The position numbers were made by a program, and so were the translations under genes. A model generated the notes under the pieces. That model did no database searches. It was not told the DNA's origin and worked only from the letters and a program-made list of their open reading frames with translations. Source: Luscinia megarhynchos (lineage: Eukaryota; Chordata; Aves; Passeriformes; Turdidae). From it: a DNA stretch of 64,000 nt. The stretch's first letter is position 1, and every line of letters begins with the position of its first letter. This document shows positions 1 to 13,100 of the stretch, piece after piece. The stretch covers positions 27,806,330-27,870,329 of the forward strand of contig CM067566.1 of NCBI GenBank assembly GCA_034336665.1, written 5' to 3'.

Positions 1-3000
1 ATTTGCATTTATCTTTTTATTTTCAAGATGGGGATTCTGCTTTATATTTTTACCTTTCTATCTGCAATCACCCATGTGAAAGGATTAGACAGAGTAGAAA
101 GTGATCAATATTTAAAGAGTGGTTTTACTGCCCAAACCAAAGTTTTCATATTAAATAAATGGCCTCTAGACCTACAGTAGAGAAAGGTATATATAATTTA
201 CATATATCAGAATTCATAAAAATTCAGAAAAGAGTTTTAGTAGGTAGCAAGATACAGAATTTAGAAGTTATAAAGTACAGAGAAGTGTCTCTCACATGGG
301 GTCCATGACATAAAGGCAAATATTTAAGGAGTGGAATGTGCTTAAGTAATGAAGAGAGGACTGAAAGGAGATCTACTTTCAGTGTATCACTTCAAAGGAA
401 GCAAGCACAGCCTAAATTAAGTACTGTCTGGCTTTTGTTCTGTAAGGAACAAGATGAAAAAAATTGCTGAAATCTGAAGTTAGAGAAATTCAGGGACTTG
501 TTTTTAAAGAAAAATAGGAATGTTTCTATTAGAAGAAGCTTCAAGAAATTTGGTTTCTCCATCTCTTCAGCTTGGCTCTTCTTCTCAAAGATCATTTCAG
601 TCATTGGTTAACCAAATATTTACTGTAGCATAGATTTAGAATTCTTTTTCCCTGTCCATACTCTTTTTCAACTCTCTATAGAAGAGAATTTAAAAGAAAT
701 TCTTTGGACCTTTTTTAGACACCAGAAAATAAATCTATTTTCATATTTATCATTTAATCTCCATAACAAATTGTTTGTTGACCGCACCTGAGGGTAGACA
801 GTCTGTAACTCCTTGTAATCTATAATTTGTAAAATGCTGTACTTCTCAGTGGTTACACTTAATATCAGATATTATTTTATCTTGAACTATGCTTAGTATG
901 CTGCATGTTTCCTGAAGAATTTATCCTTCAATGAAAACCAGATAATCTTATACATATGGTACAGCAGAATGGAAATAAAAGAATAAGAGGAAGATACCAC
1001 ACGATGAGATTGTGCTGACCTTATCCTCTTTTGTATTTCAAAAAATTCCATCTCTCAGTACAGATGAGACCTGTCTTATAGTGCAGGACAACAGAAGGAT
1101 GCAAAACCTCCACTGAAATGTATGTAAAACTTCTTGGAAGGCACTCCCAGGTGTGGAGTGCAGAATGTCACATACATTCTGTGGGAATACAAAAGCCTGT
1201 TCACATTAGTCATGCAACCTTGCAAGTATGCACTCCTTGATACACAGCTACACATAAGTGTATTTTTAATATCCTGTTCTGAATATTGCCATGCAGCATT
1301 TACAATCTTTATAAAGGGGAAATTGTTCTACAGTCTAAAATATCTCTGCAATACAGAAAATTCACTGTAAAGAATAAATCATTAAGTGGACTTAATTGCT
1401 CCATGTACAAACTTAGCCTGCTTACAAATTTTTGGTTTACAGATGGGTTATGGATACTTATACTCATGTCTTGTAATTTTCTATAGTTGTTAAAGAGTAG
1501 TTATCTTTGTTATTAGGTCTTCTCTTTATTCAAGACATCTGGTTTAATTGTCAACTGATATGTCTGCTATTTGAATAATTATCATAACTTGCAAACAAAA
1601 TGGAACACTCTTAGCTTTCTTATTTGTTATCAGTGGTCATAAGACACTTCACCTGAGTCTGGCTGTGTGATGAAATACCATCAGTAATAAACCATTGGCT
1701 GACACAGTTCTTCAAAAAGACAGAAGATCAATGCTTACCCTTGTTCCCTCTTATTAATCTTTACAGGTATAAGAGACCTCTCAGTTTTGTTTTAAGATTT
1801 GATTTAGCATTATATGAATTAAATATTAATTTGGATTGATTTGATTTCCATAAAACTTCTTGATATATGTTTTAATTTTGGACTGACTAACTAACAGGAG
1901 CCTCCAAATGCAGATAGTGTGAAGCAATGACTTCTCATCTCTTCAGAAGACTGGTCTCATAATTTCCAAAATCTCAGAGAGTCACTCAGCATATCCTTGC
2001 CTTTAAATAAGTAGATACTGCCATTGTGCAATATAATTTTAAACCACTGTATTTTTTCTTGTAGTCTCAACTTGTCATTTCTGCTGCTAAACTTCTGTTA
2101 CATTTCCTTTGGGACTCCAGCTCTGTAAGAACAATACTCACAGAAGTGGTAAAAGCTGCTCATATGACTAGGGAATATTCAGATCTGCAGATTTTTCTTC
2201 ATAGAACTTCTATTTTATCCCTGTGTGAACTCCTGTTCCAAATGGATATCAGCATTTTTAAGGTGATAAATCCAAAACTGTGCTGTATGTGTGTGGAAGC
2301 TCTCAGGAAAGGAGTGTTCTCCCCAAGACATCTTGCCCAGGTGTGCTTTGTTCCCAGATCCCCTTTTATGTCGTATCACAAGCTCACACTTCCTTATTTG
2401 AAGCTTATTCTTTTATATAATTACTTTTGTATTAATTACTCCTATAAAATAGAAATCAGATTGATGCTTTCAGCTCTGTGTCCCCTTTTAGAACTAGGCA
2501 GGAAAATATATAAAGCTTTCATTTTATATAGATCTGGAATGGGAAAAAGAATTAGAAAGTCCTTTTCCGTATAGAATATGCAGTCTAGTTTGGTATTCTG
2601 TAACTGAAATTATGATAACTTTAACGTGTTTTTCTGATTTATATTCAAATGACTCAAGTTCATGCTCTAAAGCCTTAGAGTAGTATGTCATTTAAATTTA
2701 CCATGAGATATTCCACTGACATTACAGTGCCATAAGTTAATATTGTATTTTATGCCATAGTCTGAATACTAACAGGTACGATGACCTGCATTAAAAATCT
2801 TGGTTCTTGATCTATTTTTGATTGTAAGAAAACAGTTTTTCCCGTCCTGACTGGAATTTTTTATGTCATATTTCTTTTTTTCATTTATCCTTTTCCCCTT
2901 AAAGGCAAGATCTTGGCAATAGAGACATTAAAGATGCAACCAATCTAGAAAATCTTTTAACATATTTCAAGCTGTTTTATCTAATCCTGTCCTGAGTTCT

Positions 3001-3130
3001 TTGAAAGCTTGTTGCAATTACCTTCTGAGCTTTTTGAAAAAAATTTAACCTCTTATGTGACAAATTTTATTAGAATACTTCTTTCAGTTGCAAAACTACC
3101 CCAGTACACATCACAACTAATTAGTTATAT
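1..3130. other. AT-rich non-coding stretch, nothing recognised
   Basis: No exon, RNA gene or mobile element was recognised on either strand. The longest open frame is 142 codons on + at 2146-2574. It has no recognisable domain, no low-stop codon pattern extending beyond it and no evident splice context, and I treat it as a chance frame. Confidence 0.6.
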
Positions 3131-3488
3131 TGGGGTTGTTCAGCTCGAGAGACAAAAGGTTCCTGAGAGCCCTTGGAGCACCTTTCAGTGCATAAAGGGG
3201 AGCCAAAGAGGGACATTTTACAAGGATTTGTAGTGACAGGACAAGAGGGAATGCCTTAAACATATATTAGGATGAGATCAGGTAGATAAGAATTAGATCT
3301 ACTAGATTATTATAATCTATTCCATTGGGAAGAAATTATTCCCTGTGAGGGTGATGAGGGAGTGTTCAAGGTGAGGTTGGATGTGGCCCTGGAAATCTGA
3401 TCTAGTGGATGGCATCCCTACTAGCACAAAGGTTGGAGTGAGATCTTTAAAGTCCATTTCCACCCAAAACATTCCATGATTCTATGAA
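3131..3488 (+). mobile_element. CR1 LINE, 5'-truncated 3' end
   Basis: This is the 3' terminal part of a chicken repeat 1 (CR1) non-LTR retrotransposon. It opens with a degenerate copy of the 'gttgttcagcctggagaag' block. It then runs through the 'cctttcagt..taaagggg', 'tagtgacaggacaaga' and 'ccctgtgagggtgatgagg' blocks and reaches 'gttggagtgagatctttaaagtccatttcca'-like sequence, with the tail ATTCCATGATTCTATGA at the 3' end. That order and orientation are diagnostic of the CR1 3' UTR and the end of ORF2. Several small deletions have removed blocks between about 3270 and 3400, so it cannot code. CR1 copies are normally 5'-truncated, as here. Only the family assignment is firm; the subfamily was not determined. 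Confidence 0.93.
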
Positions 3489-6400
3489 TCTGCACAATAG
3501 AAAAGCCATAGTAAAGCTGTTTTCTCTTCTTGGGGATATGTAAAAGTATCAGAACAACTTAGATTTTAAAATGTAGTCTTCCCCAAATAAGTCTTCTTGC
3601 CTAAAAGCAATCTGTAAAATTTATATGCTCCTGGCTGGTGGCAGATCAAAAACTTATACTTAAATATTACTTGAATGTGGGCCACAGCTCTAATTTTGGG
3701 GTCTGAATACACTCATTTTTAAATTTTGAGGTATCAATCTGGACCAAATAATTTTTTAGCCCACAGGTTTTCCACCACAGCATTTGTCAGACAGACCTGC
3801 CCTTGCTCCACCTTTCCTTCCCTCTGGCTAGGTGCCCCCCAGCTCCAAGTCCTACTGTGGTCCCAGCAGAGATTTTGGTTCTTACCTGAGGCATGCTGCC
3901 CCCGCATCACAGATGACATTCAGCTGATTCCTGTAAAGTCCAGCAGCAAGTGCAGGTCAGTCTTCAAAGACCCTGCAGATATAATGCAAGCTGCAAGGGG
4001 ATCTAAGCCTCTGCAAAGGGCTTTACTCAGTCTGGAAGAGAAGGAGGAATTTGAAAGAGAAAAATTCTGAGGATAACAGTGCTCAGTTGAGACTGAGTAC
4101 TTATTGTCTGCCTTTGTTTATGCATGGATGCATGTACATATTTTGCAATGGAATATGAACACTGAGTTTTGAAAGAAGCTGATCCTGTCCCTCTGGAATA
4201 TGAAACACTTAAATATTGTGCTTGTTTTATTGTCAAGCTGTCAGGCCTGATGTTTAGATGTACCTGCTGCAACCTTTATTGTTGCACTTCAGTAGTCAAA
4301 ATGCATCCCTGAGGGGACTATCCAACTGTACTTAAATGTTATAAATAATGATGTTTAGTAGATTTCATCAAGAACCTTTTTAAAAGCAACACTAGGGCAT
4401 CTGTTAAAAAGCTTTATGGGAATATCTAATGCTTTCAAGACTATTTTTGATATCTTATACTTTTATTATGCCCATGCAATCCCACTGCTTTTATGTTCAA
4501 GTGCTATAATTATTAAATCAAGAAAGACAGAAGTGAAACCTGGCTCACAGTACTTACACAGAAGAGACCTTAACCTTCACTCAAAGACATTGACTGGCAT
4601 ATTCTCTTGTTGGTTACTACTGAATAACTAAAGCAAATAATAGTGAATACATTGTGTTTCCTTGCCAGAATTCTAGAAAATGCACTTTGCACTGCAGCAC
4701 ATTTGCTGGAATACAAAAGCTGAGTGGATGTAATTGTTATTGGTTAAAGTGGTTTTTTCACTCCATCACTTTTGAATACAGATAAGCTGTGTGATTCTTA
4801 CATGTATTGTGCTTGTAAGTCTGATTTAAAAAAAAAATAGAGGGCATGTTTGTTCTGTCATTCCCTTTGTTAATTTGAAAATCTTTAAGATAAACCACTA
4901 AACCTGTAAAAAAGTAACTCGGATATCACTAATATTAAAGTCAGGACCTCTGGGGGTATGAATAGGTGAGTGTATTGTGTGGCACTTATAACTGAGAATT
5001 GATAATAAAAAAATGAATGGCTCCACAGAATCCACCATGTTTAGCACAGGCCACTAGTGCCAAGCTAGCTATGCAGGCAGCCTGAAAAACTTGAAGCAAT
5101 GTAGAAGCATTCACTTCTAATCATGCTTTATGACAGGTTTCCAAATTTCTTCCAGTAGGGCTGATTAGACCATATTATATATCAAAATAAATGTGGTTCT
5201 CTCTGAGGCCATAGTAGTGCAAACCTCCTGGGAAGGAATATCTAATGGGTGACCTTGTCCCACCTATCTGCAGTTTTAAGGAGGGTTTTCACCATCAAAT
5301 GGATTTTATGCTTAGTCTGTATTTATGCCTGGCTTACTCTAAGATATTAGCTAATCAGTCAAAACAAAGAGGAACATAAGGCAATGAAGACAAACATTTC
5401 CAAATTAGAAAACAACAGTATTATTATACACATAACCACTGCAGTTCTGCCTTCTTGCACTGGAATAAAATGATAATGTAAATGAAACTGTACTGAAATA
5501 ATATTAACTCAGAATTTTTTAACAACCCATCACCCTCTATCAAACTCTTATGCAACAACATTACAGGGTTTTGTTTTTGTTGGAGTTTGTTTGTTTGGCT
5601 TTTTTCTTTGTTTGGGTTTTTAAAAATTGTTTTTTAAGGTTTTATTGGATGAGGAAATGTTTATTATATCAAGAAAGTTTAGTATTTTTTCCAATCAAAA
5701 TTCCAGAAAACATAATTATTATTTTACTTATGTTCATACACTAGTTTGTAGAGCAATTTAATTAAATTAGCACGTATGCCTATGACAAGAATAGTCAATT
5801 TAGTGATAAATCTTATAATGGAGAATTTTAGTCAGTGAATTAAATCATGACCTAACTGATGAAATGGGACACCATTTCAATTTAAACAATTTGTCAAACC
5901 ATAGAACTATTGTTATTTTCTCGTACTTACTTCCACATCATATCCTTTTAATATTTATTAGTTATTTGGAATAAGTTGAAATTACAGAGAAAAATGATTA
6001 CTTACAGCATATTTTCTGCTTTGGTAACATCTCTTTCACTGACACTATCAGATCATTGCATTATTTGGTTTTGAATGCTTTCTTTGTCATCTCTTATCTG
6101 TCTCTCATTCAGTCTGACCTTGGATACAGTCAAGTGGCAAAAAAAAAAAAAATCAAGTGAAAAAGCTAGTGGAAGCAAGGGGACAAGGAAGACAATAAAT
6201 TAGCAAAAATATTTCCCCCCATTCCATTTAAAAAAATGCTTCCCTGTAATTTTCTTATTCATATATGATCCTTCCACAACTATTTGCATCTCAGCACTGA
6301 TCAGTTAAATAGTCTATAACCAAGGTCAGCTTAAACATGTAGCAAAACAATCTAAGGCTGTTAGACATCAAATGTTTGTCTCTTAAAAAGAAATTCTATG

Positions 6401-8124
6401 CTGCTTGCAGGATTGGGGGTTTTTTGTTGGTTTTTTTTTACTTTAAGTTTCTCCTTGTTTTATTGAAGAAAGCTTCACTTTAGAAGGTTGGAAGCAAAAG
6501 GAAAAGTGGAACATTCAACTTGATGATAAATATGTTGACTTTTCACATTGCATGTTATTTTTTAATGGCATAGAAAGGTAATTAAGCTTATTTCAAAGAC
6601 AGCTGCAACACCATGCTGGTTAAAGGAGTCAGACACAAAAAGCAGGAAGAAGACCCCTTTGAGAATGAGATATAAAGGAAAGAGACTTGGGCATCTGCCC
6701 TCTGGAAAAGAGGTCTCTTAGGTGAGCAGGCTCCCCAGATGCCATAAAGGGATGTTGGCCAGAATGCCAGCCTGGGACAGAAGTGAACAAGTGAGATGGC
6801 AACTTATTCAATGAGAAAACACTGAACCTACCAGGTCCAGAAATTCTTCTTTCCAAGAGAGCACCTGAAGTGGGTGGCATGGAGGCTTTTCCCACCCTGG
6901 ATACAGAAGTTTTGGTCATTGCCCACTCTAGGAGGTAGCAGCAGGAACATATTGTTGATCTATCTGTTGGGCAGCTGTCAACACCAGCTATGCATCAATC
7001 AGTAAATTAGAGTGGCTTGGCTGTTTGTGAGATTTATAATGGTTTTCTGAAAGGCACACGGGTGCTTTATATTCAGTATTAGTACATAATGCTTTCAGAT
7101 ACTGTACATATTTGAGATGTATAAAATATACAGTTGGTTTTTTAGATAACAAAAACAATGCAGGTACTGTAAATTACTGTAATCAAGCTGTTTTCTTTTT
7201 CTCTATGCCCTTGTAGATACAACAATGCTTCAGTAATCTCAAAAATAAACATTACTTCTTCACTGCAAAGAAATCCTGGCACCTCTGGCAGGTTATCCAG
7301 TACATAATCAATTAAGCAACAGGTATACAGCCATGTGCTCAGGAGTAGAAAATTCTCATATATGGAACTTATTGTTGCATTGAGTATTGAACACAAGAGT
7401 TTAATTTAGCATTATTTGCTTAGAAAATGAAAACACAGCTTTATTTTCACTATCCTGGCGTTTGGCATTAATTCATGTTATCACCATTCAAATCTCAAGG
7501 TAATCTACATGTAAAGCATTAAATTCATGACATGCAATCACTGTGCTATAAGTAACAAAAAAAAAATGGCTCTATCACTGTTGAAATAATAACACAGAAC
7601 AACACTCTGCAATTCCTGTTAAAAAAAGAGAAAAGGCCATCACCAGATTCTATTATTTCTATAGAGAATAAGTGCTATATTTTAGAATCTGCAGTTCCTT
7701 GGTGCTTTATACACCATGGTGTCATTTTCAGTAGAGCTTAGTGTTTGAAGCTAAGTGATAAAATATTACTATTGCTACAATAACACAACTCTAAGAAAAT
7801 AAACTTTATTGACAAAAGCTTGAGAGCTTTGGATTTTAATTTGCTTTCCTTGAGAAAAACTCCAAACCCTACAGTAGATTAAGGTATGAATTTGTCTGAA
7901 TGCTCTTGCAGCAATTGATACATGAAGTTTAGCTCAGTAGGGACTGCTAGTGCATAAGCATGTTAAGACAGAGTGGAAGAAACCATGTATATGTATAATA
8001 CCCTGTGTAATACCTGACAGCCATCTGCAAGAAACATGATTTCACACTAGAGCTATATGAAGAAAAATTAGTTATACAATGTTGGAAATTAAATACAGGC
8101 AGGGCCTAGACCAGTATCTTGTTA
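3489..8124. other. AT-rich non-coding stretch with short homopolymer tracts
   Basis: No gene was recognised. A T/TG-rich low-complexity tract lies at about 5566-5636, a run of 14 A at 6139-6152, and a G/T-rich tract at about 6416-6442. Two slightly GC-richer patches (about 3770-3990 and 6600-6960) hold short open frames on both strands but match no family I know. They could be unrecognised old repeats. Confidence 0.55.
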
Positions 8125-8395
8125 AAGGCCTGTCACTAGTGGTATCCACTAAGCTTCAAAACTGGTCCCAGCATTGTTTAGCTTATTTCTCAATGACTTG
8201 GATGAAGGGGCATTGACATCCTCAGCAGGCTCACTGATGACACAAAGCTGGAGGAGCAGCCAATACCCCAGAGTGCTGTGCAGCCCTTCAGAAGGGACTC
8301 AGCAGGCTGCAGAGATGGACAGAGAATTGTCTGAAATGTAACAAAGGCAAGTGCAGGGTCTTGCACCTGGGAAGAATAATCCCACATATTGATAC
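8125..8395 (+). mobile_element. CR1 LINE fragment, reverse-transcriptase region
   Basis: This is an internal fragment of CR1 ORF2. The order matches the CR1 reverse-transcriptase segment: 'cctgtcactagtgg', 'actggtcccagcattgttta', 'ctcaatgacttggatgaagg', 'gctcactgatgacacaaagctgg', 'gcaagtgcagggtcttgcacctggg'. The 'ctgatgacacaaag' piece encodes the D-D-T-K part of the catalytic FADD box. Neither the upstream ORF2 nor the 3' UTR and tail is present, so both ends are truncated. Substitutions and small indels break the frame. The reverse strand has a 75-codon open frame here, which is only a shadow. Confidence 0.92.
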
Positions 8396-10028
8396 TTTCC
8401 TTACACAAGTAATACACAATGAAAAGTCACAATTCTTGCACTCAGCCAGCAGTCCTAACCTGTACTACCTGTGTTTCATTTTCAATGCTATTCCAGGTTT
8501 CTTACTGTCCTGGACTTGAAAGCAGACCAACTCAAGTGCTACACTTGAAAAAAATGATCTTAAACTGAACAAAAGCTTCACAGCCAATTCTTTCTAGTTG
8601 TGTTAGTAGTGTGTTTGGGGTAAAATCCTCACATAAAACAGAACACTGTGTGACCTATGTTGCTACTAGGTTTAGAATATATTTTCCTCTTGCAAAAGGA
8701 TAAAACACCACTGGAATCAATTTTTCTTCCCTGTATCAGTAAACTCCAGTTAACAGTGCTTTAATAAGCATTTGCCTCAAGCTGTTGTACAAATTGCTTC
8801 ATTTCCACTATGGAAGCAGTCACAAAGACTTACTCTGATTTACTTTTTTTGTGTATATTCTGTAGTAAGTGTACACCTGATGTTTGGGAATTAATTGTTT
8901 GGTAATATATTTAATAAAATATTGCAAGCAGTGTCATGTATTTGTTAATGTAAGAAAGGGAAACATTCCACTATGAATTATTAAGCCTGTGCTTCCATAT
9001 GCTTTATTCAAAGTTTGAAGTCTTCTTGGCACGAATTGCTGCACTTCACTCTGGGATAGCAAATCTACATTGTATGTTTTTGTTTTCCTCACACGAGCAC
9101 AGAGTTTACACTTGGAGAACTAGAGCACTAGAAAGAAATCACCTTCAGTATAGGATCACAAGGTACATTTGCATCATGTCAACCACGTTTTTTTTTAAAA
9201 ATTATCTTCGTAAAGGCATAAGCTTTTTTCCAGCTGAGAACAGTATTCAAGAAGTAAAAATATGAAAGAACAAGATTTTCTAAGCTCATTTGTACATCTG
9301 GTAGAAGGTAGGACAAATGTAGAGCTTTTTAGAAGCCATGTCTGAACTTTTCAACAGTTAATGGAAAACTTTAGTCTTCTCTAACTCAGGAATACAAGCA
9401 GAAGCTGTTATATAGACAGAGACTTTAGCTAATCCTTCAGCAATCCTAGCTCCTATTACATTTTCCTTCTTCCCTTTGATGTTAATATATGAGTTTTAAT
9501 TCTCATAGAATGGTGTTATCACACAATTCAGTTTCTTACTATCAAAGATGCTCGATTTCAAATGGCAAAACTCTCTAGTGACACCTCCAATCAGCCCCAA
9601 GAATAAGGATGTATTACCTACCTTCAGAGTCATTTGCACTTCTAAAATTAGGACTTTCAGTCCTTTACCTACTCCACATAAGATATCTACCAGTAAAGGA
9701 AACTAACTCAAAAAAATGTTCAGTAATAAATTATGTGAGTAAAAAATCAGTAGGAATAAAAAGAAGTCTATCATTGATAAAGAAAAGGTACAGAACTAAT
9801 AACTAGAGAAGGTAAAAGGGAAAGAAATTAGTCTTATTTATTTCTTTAGAGCTGATTCATTTTTACTTACCCACTTTTCCTTTCCCCTCCCAATGTATTT
9901 GGACACCATACTATTTCGCTTGACATATGTATATATATATTATTTTTTTAAATAAAAGTTGCTTTCAATTTTCCGTCTAGTTTTAGAGACCCTAGGAAAC
10001 TTAACTTTTAAGTGTGAAGGGATTTTTT

Positions 10029-10138
10029 TGTTTTTGTTTTGGGCTTTTTCTTACATTTTAAAAATTTTTTGGTTTTTTTTTGTTTGTTTGGGTTTTTTTT
10101 TTGTTTTGTTTTGTTGTGTTTTGTTTTGTTTTGTTGCC
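10029..10138 (+). repeat. T-rich (TTTTG)n low-complexity tract
   Basis: Almost every base is T or G on the + strand, ending in a TTTTG/TTTGTTTTG-like pattern. It is the longest of about ten such tracts in the window, nearly all T-rich on the same strand. The 63-codon open frame that spans it (mostly Phe, Cys and Val) is a by-product of composition. Confidence 0.85.
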
Positions 10139-13100
10139 AGTAGTAATTAAGCAAATCTTAGGGGAAGTTCAGCATTAGCTGACAAGGAATTCTTAGCAAT
10201 GCCTTTTGATAACTTGCAGAAATAAAACATTCCTATCCTCTTGTTTCCTTCCATACTTTTTCTAGCTTCTTTAAAAATTTTGCTACAACTTTTTACTTTT
10301 AGGCTATGCATTACACATTAGAGTCTATTACAATGTTTTCTTCTACCATGCTCCTTCAAGAAACATCTTTGCACCAAAGCTTTACACATTGATTTCCATA
10401 AAATTCTTTTTTTCAGACTGAGAATTTCGAGTTGGTACAAGGTTTCTTTTCAGCAGTGTGATTAAGATGATTAATTTATTTAAATACAGTTGAAGCTGGA
10501 GCTTCAAAAGAATTATCTGTAGTCCTTCAGCTGCTAACCTGGGAATGCAAATCTCCATTGGGAAATGGAGACATAAATTACAGACTCTTGTCTAAATGAG
10601 ATAGAGAAAAACTTCATTTGAGGTCTGCTATATTCCACATGCACACCATAATTTATTGATAATAATTACAGTCAATGGTAATATTTTTTTCCTGTTTTCC
10701 ACAGAATTGATGCAAAATTCTTGGTCTTTGCACTGATGTGAAAGGATAAAAATACTTAAATCTCCTTAACTTTCTTTAAAAGCTCTCTAAGCCCTAATAG
10801 GCACAGCAGTTTCATTTCTGCTGACACAGCATCAAAGGTGTATGTTTCTGCTCAACAGCTACAGTTTGGTCCATAAATGAGTATATTTTCTAGCCACCTC
10901 TAACTTTTCACAGGAATTTCCATACCTATGGGAAAAGAAGCTTATGTACCCAAATAGTAATTTACATTCGATGATAGGTAGACAATTCTAATATATCTAC
11001 TTAAAAAAAAGACAAAACATGTTAAATTTGGTAAAGAAGAGCCAAGACTTGTTAAAAATGCCAACTTATATAACATTCAGATCCTCACAACAAGGATGAT
11101 GAGGAATATTTCTACCTCACAATAGAGAAATTAACAACAAAATGGTAACCAGAACCCACAGAAGTGAAACTCATCAGATCTTTTTGGTTTTGCAGGTAGG
11201 TACAGAATGCTATTTTTTGTTTGTTTATTTGTTTGTTTATATTTTAGCAGAAATCTACCCAAAATTAATGAGCTGGCTCATTTTTCACAGCTCTAGCTGG
11301 ATCATAGTAACCTTCCATTCTTTTTTTTACATGGTTATCAGGCTTTTAAAAATATCTTTAATTCTTTGAAATCTATTGAGAAGAGTGCATCAAGAGTTGA
11401 ACACATTGCAGGTTTATGTAATTTGTATTGTATGCAAAGTGTCATCTCAAGCAGTTTTCTCCCCAAGGAATTCACAGTAGCTGGAAATTTCAGATGGTCT
11501 TGACAATTTTGCAGTAATTTATAACACTACTCTCAGGAAAATATAACTATACTTCACAGCAATTTGATTGGAATTATTTTAGCTTAATTAAATTCAACAA
11601 GATAAATTCAACAGCAAAAACTATGTAAAAGAATTTGACATAATGTGGGAGAGATAACATTCAAGGTCTGTACTCCCTCTCTTCTTTGGGGCTGATAACC
11701 CCAGACATAGCACAGCTTACTCAGACATTGTATATACCTACATATCATTGAAATGTCACACTGAAAATTCTTATTGACTTTGTTTAAATTTCATAAATTC
11801 CTAATCAGCAAATTTTTTTCCATATGAATATTTAATATTGAATCAGAGTATTTATTGGCTTTCAACAATTTCCACAGCATTCACCAGATCAGTTCTTCTC
11901 AACATGAAAAGCAAACATGTTGATCATGCATGATGTCCCCTTCACAAATTCCCCTCATTTGAGGAAGTTCTGTTGTTATGCACAATGGGACAGAGGAATA
12001 GATTCATCCTCAGAGAGCAATTAATGACTTCTCCTTTTGCTTTGCTCCCTGTCTGCAAGTATGGCAAGGAATGGCAGTGAGTTGATTGAGCAGCTGTATT
12101 AGAATAAATAGCATGTCAGAACTTGGCCAGAGGTGTGGTTGGTAGTGGACCTGAAATGCTGGTAAGGCTACCATGTGGGCAAGACACATATTCAAGTGTT
12201 ATTCGTGGATCTTTTGAAAATTTTGGTAAACAGGTGAGTACAACTGAATCAAATTCATATGTGGAATAGCAGTGTTCTTCTTGAGCCTGCTTTGAAGATA
12301 TTTATCTGGGGGAAGTCACAGTTCTATAAGTTATACTATATTTTTTAATTGCTTTCTAATTATAATGTAGTTTAAATTGCAATACAAACGTTTGCTGGCA
12401 AACACATTGGCCCATTAAATTTTTCTTTTATCATCCCATTTATTTTCACCCACTGATCACTGTGAAAGTAATTTTTCCTGACAGCATGTACTTTAGCAAA
12501 TACAATAAACCCATTGTAGTAATCTGGAATTAATATTAATGTTGCCAATCAGTTAAATTTGTGAATTTATGCAATTAATTAAATTTGAAAATGTCTTCTG
12601 TGTAGAAAAAGAATTCTGTGCAGGCGAGAATTCTTTCAATTTTTGATCACAAGACCCACAGAAAATTTATTTACTGAAATAGATGTTACACATCAGTGAT
12701 GTAAAATAAATTTGCAGACAAAGGGTTTCCTATAAAACCAACATGCAATGAGGAATCTATGCCATATTACGTGATCCAGCTTCTCTTAGGTGCCTATACT
12801 TCCCACACAATTATTCAAGAGGATTTAAATGATGTTAGAACCATAAACAGTCTGACTCCTAATCTTTTAAATTGTCTACTCTCTCCCTTTATGAGCTTGA
12901 TGAAGGGCTGATGATCTGAACACAGCATTAATTTAAATTGGATGGAGGGAATAATGAAGCAGACTCTGAAAACTTAATAGGTTTTTGCATGCTTTGCTGA
13001 AAACAGGACTTGAAGGTGGAAGTATAAACTATGTGCCTACCTCCTCAGAGAGCCTGAGTTGTCAGATGTACAAGAATAATCTTAATTATATTGCTAGACT

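Noticed and set aside
2146..2574. 142-codon open frame on + as a gene
   Set aside because: No domain or compositional sign of coding. A frame of this length is expected by chance a few times at most in 64 kb of two-stranded AT-rich DNA.
8190..8417. 75-codon frame on the - strand
   Set aside because: Antisense shadow of a CR1 reverse-transcriptase fragment.
9959..10150. 63-codon Phe/Cys-rich membrane-like frame
   Set aside because: A translation of the T/TG low-complexity tract.
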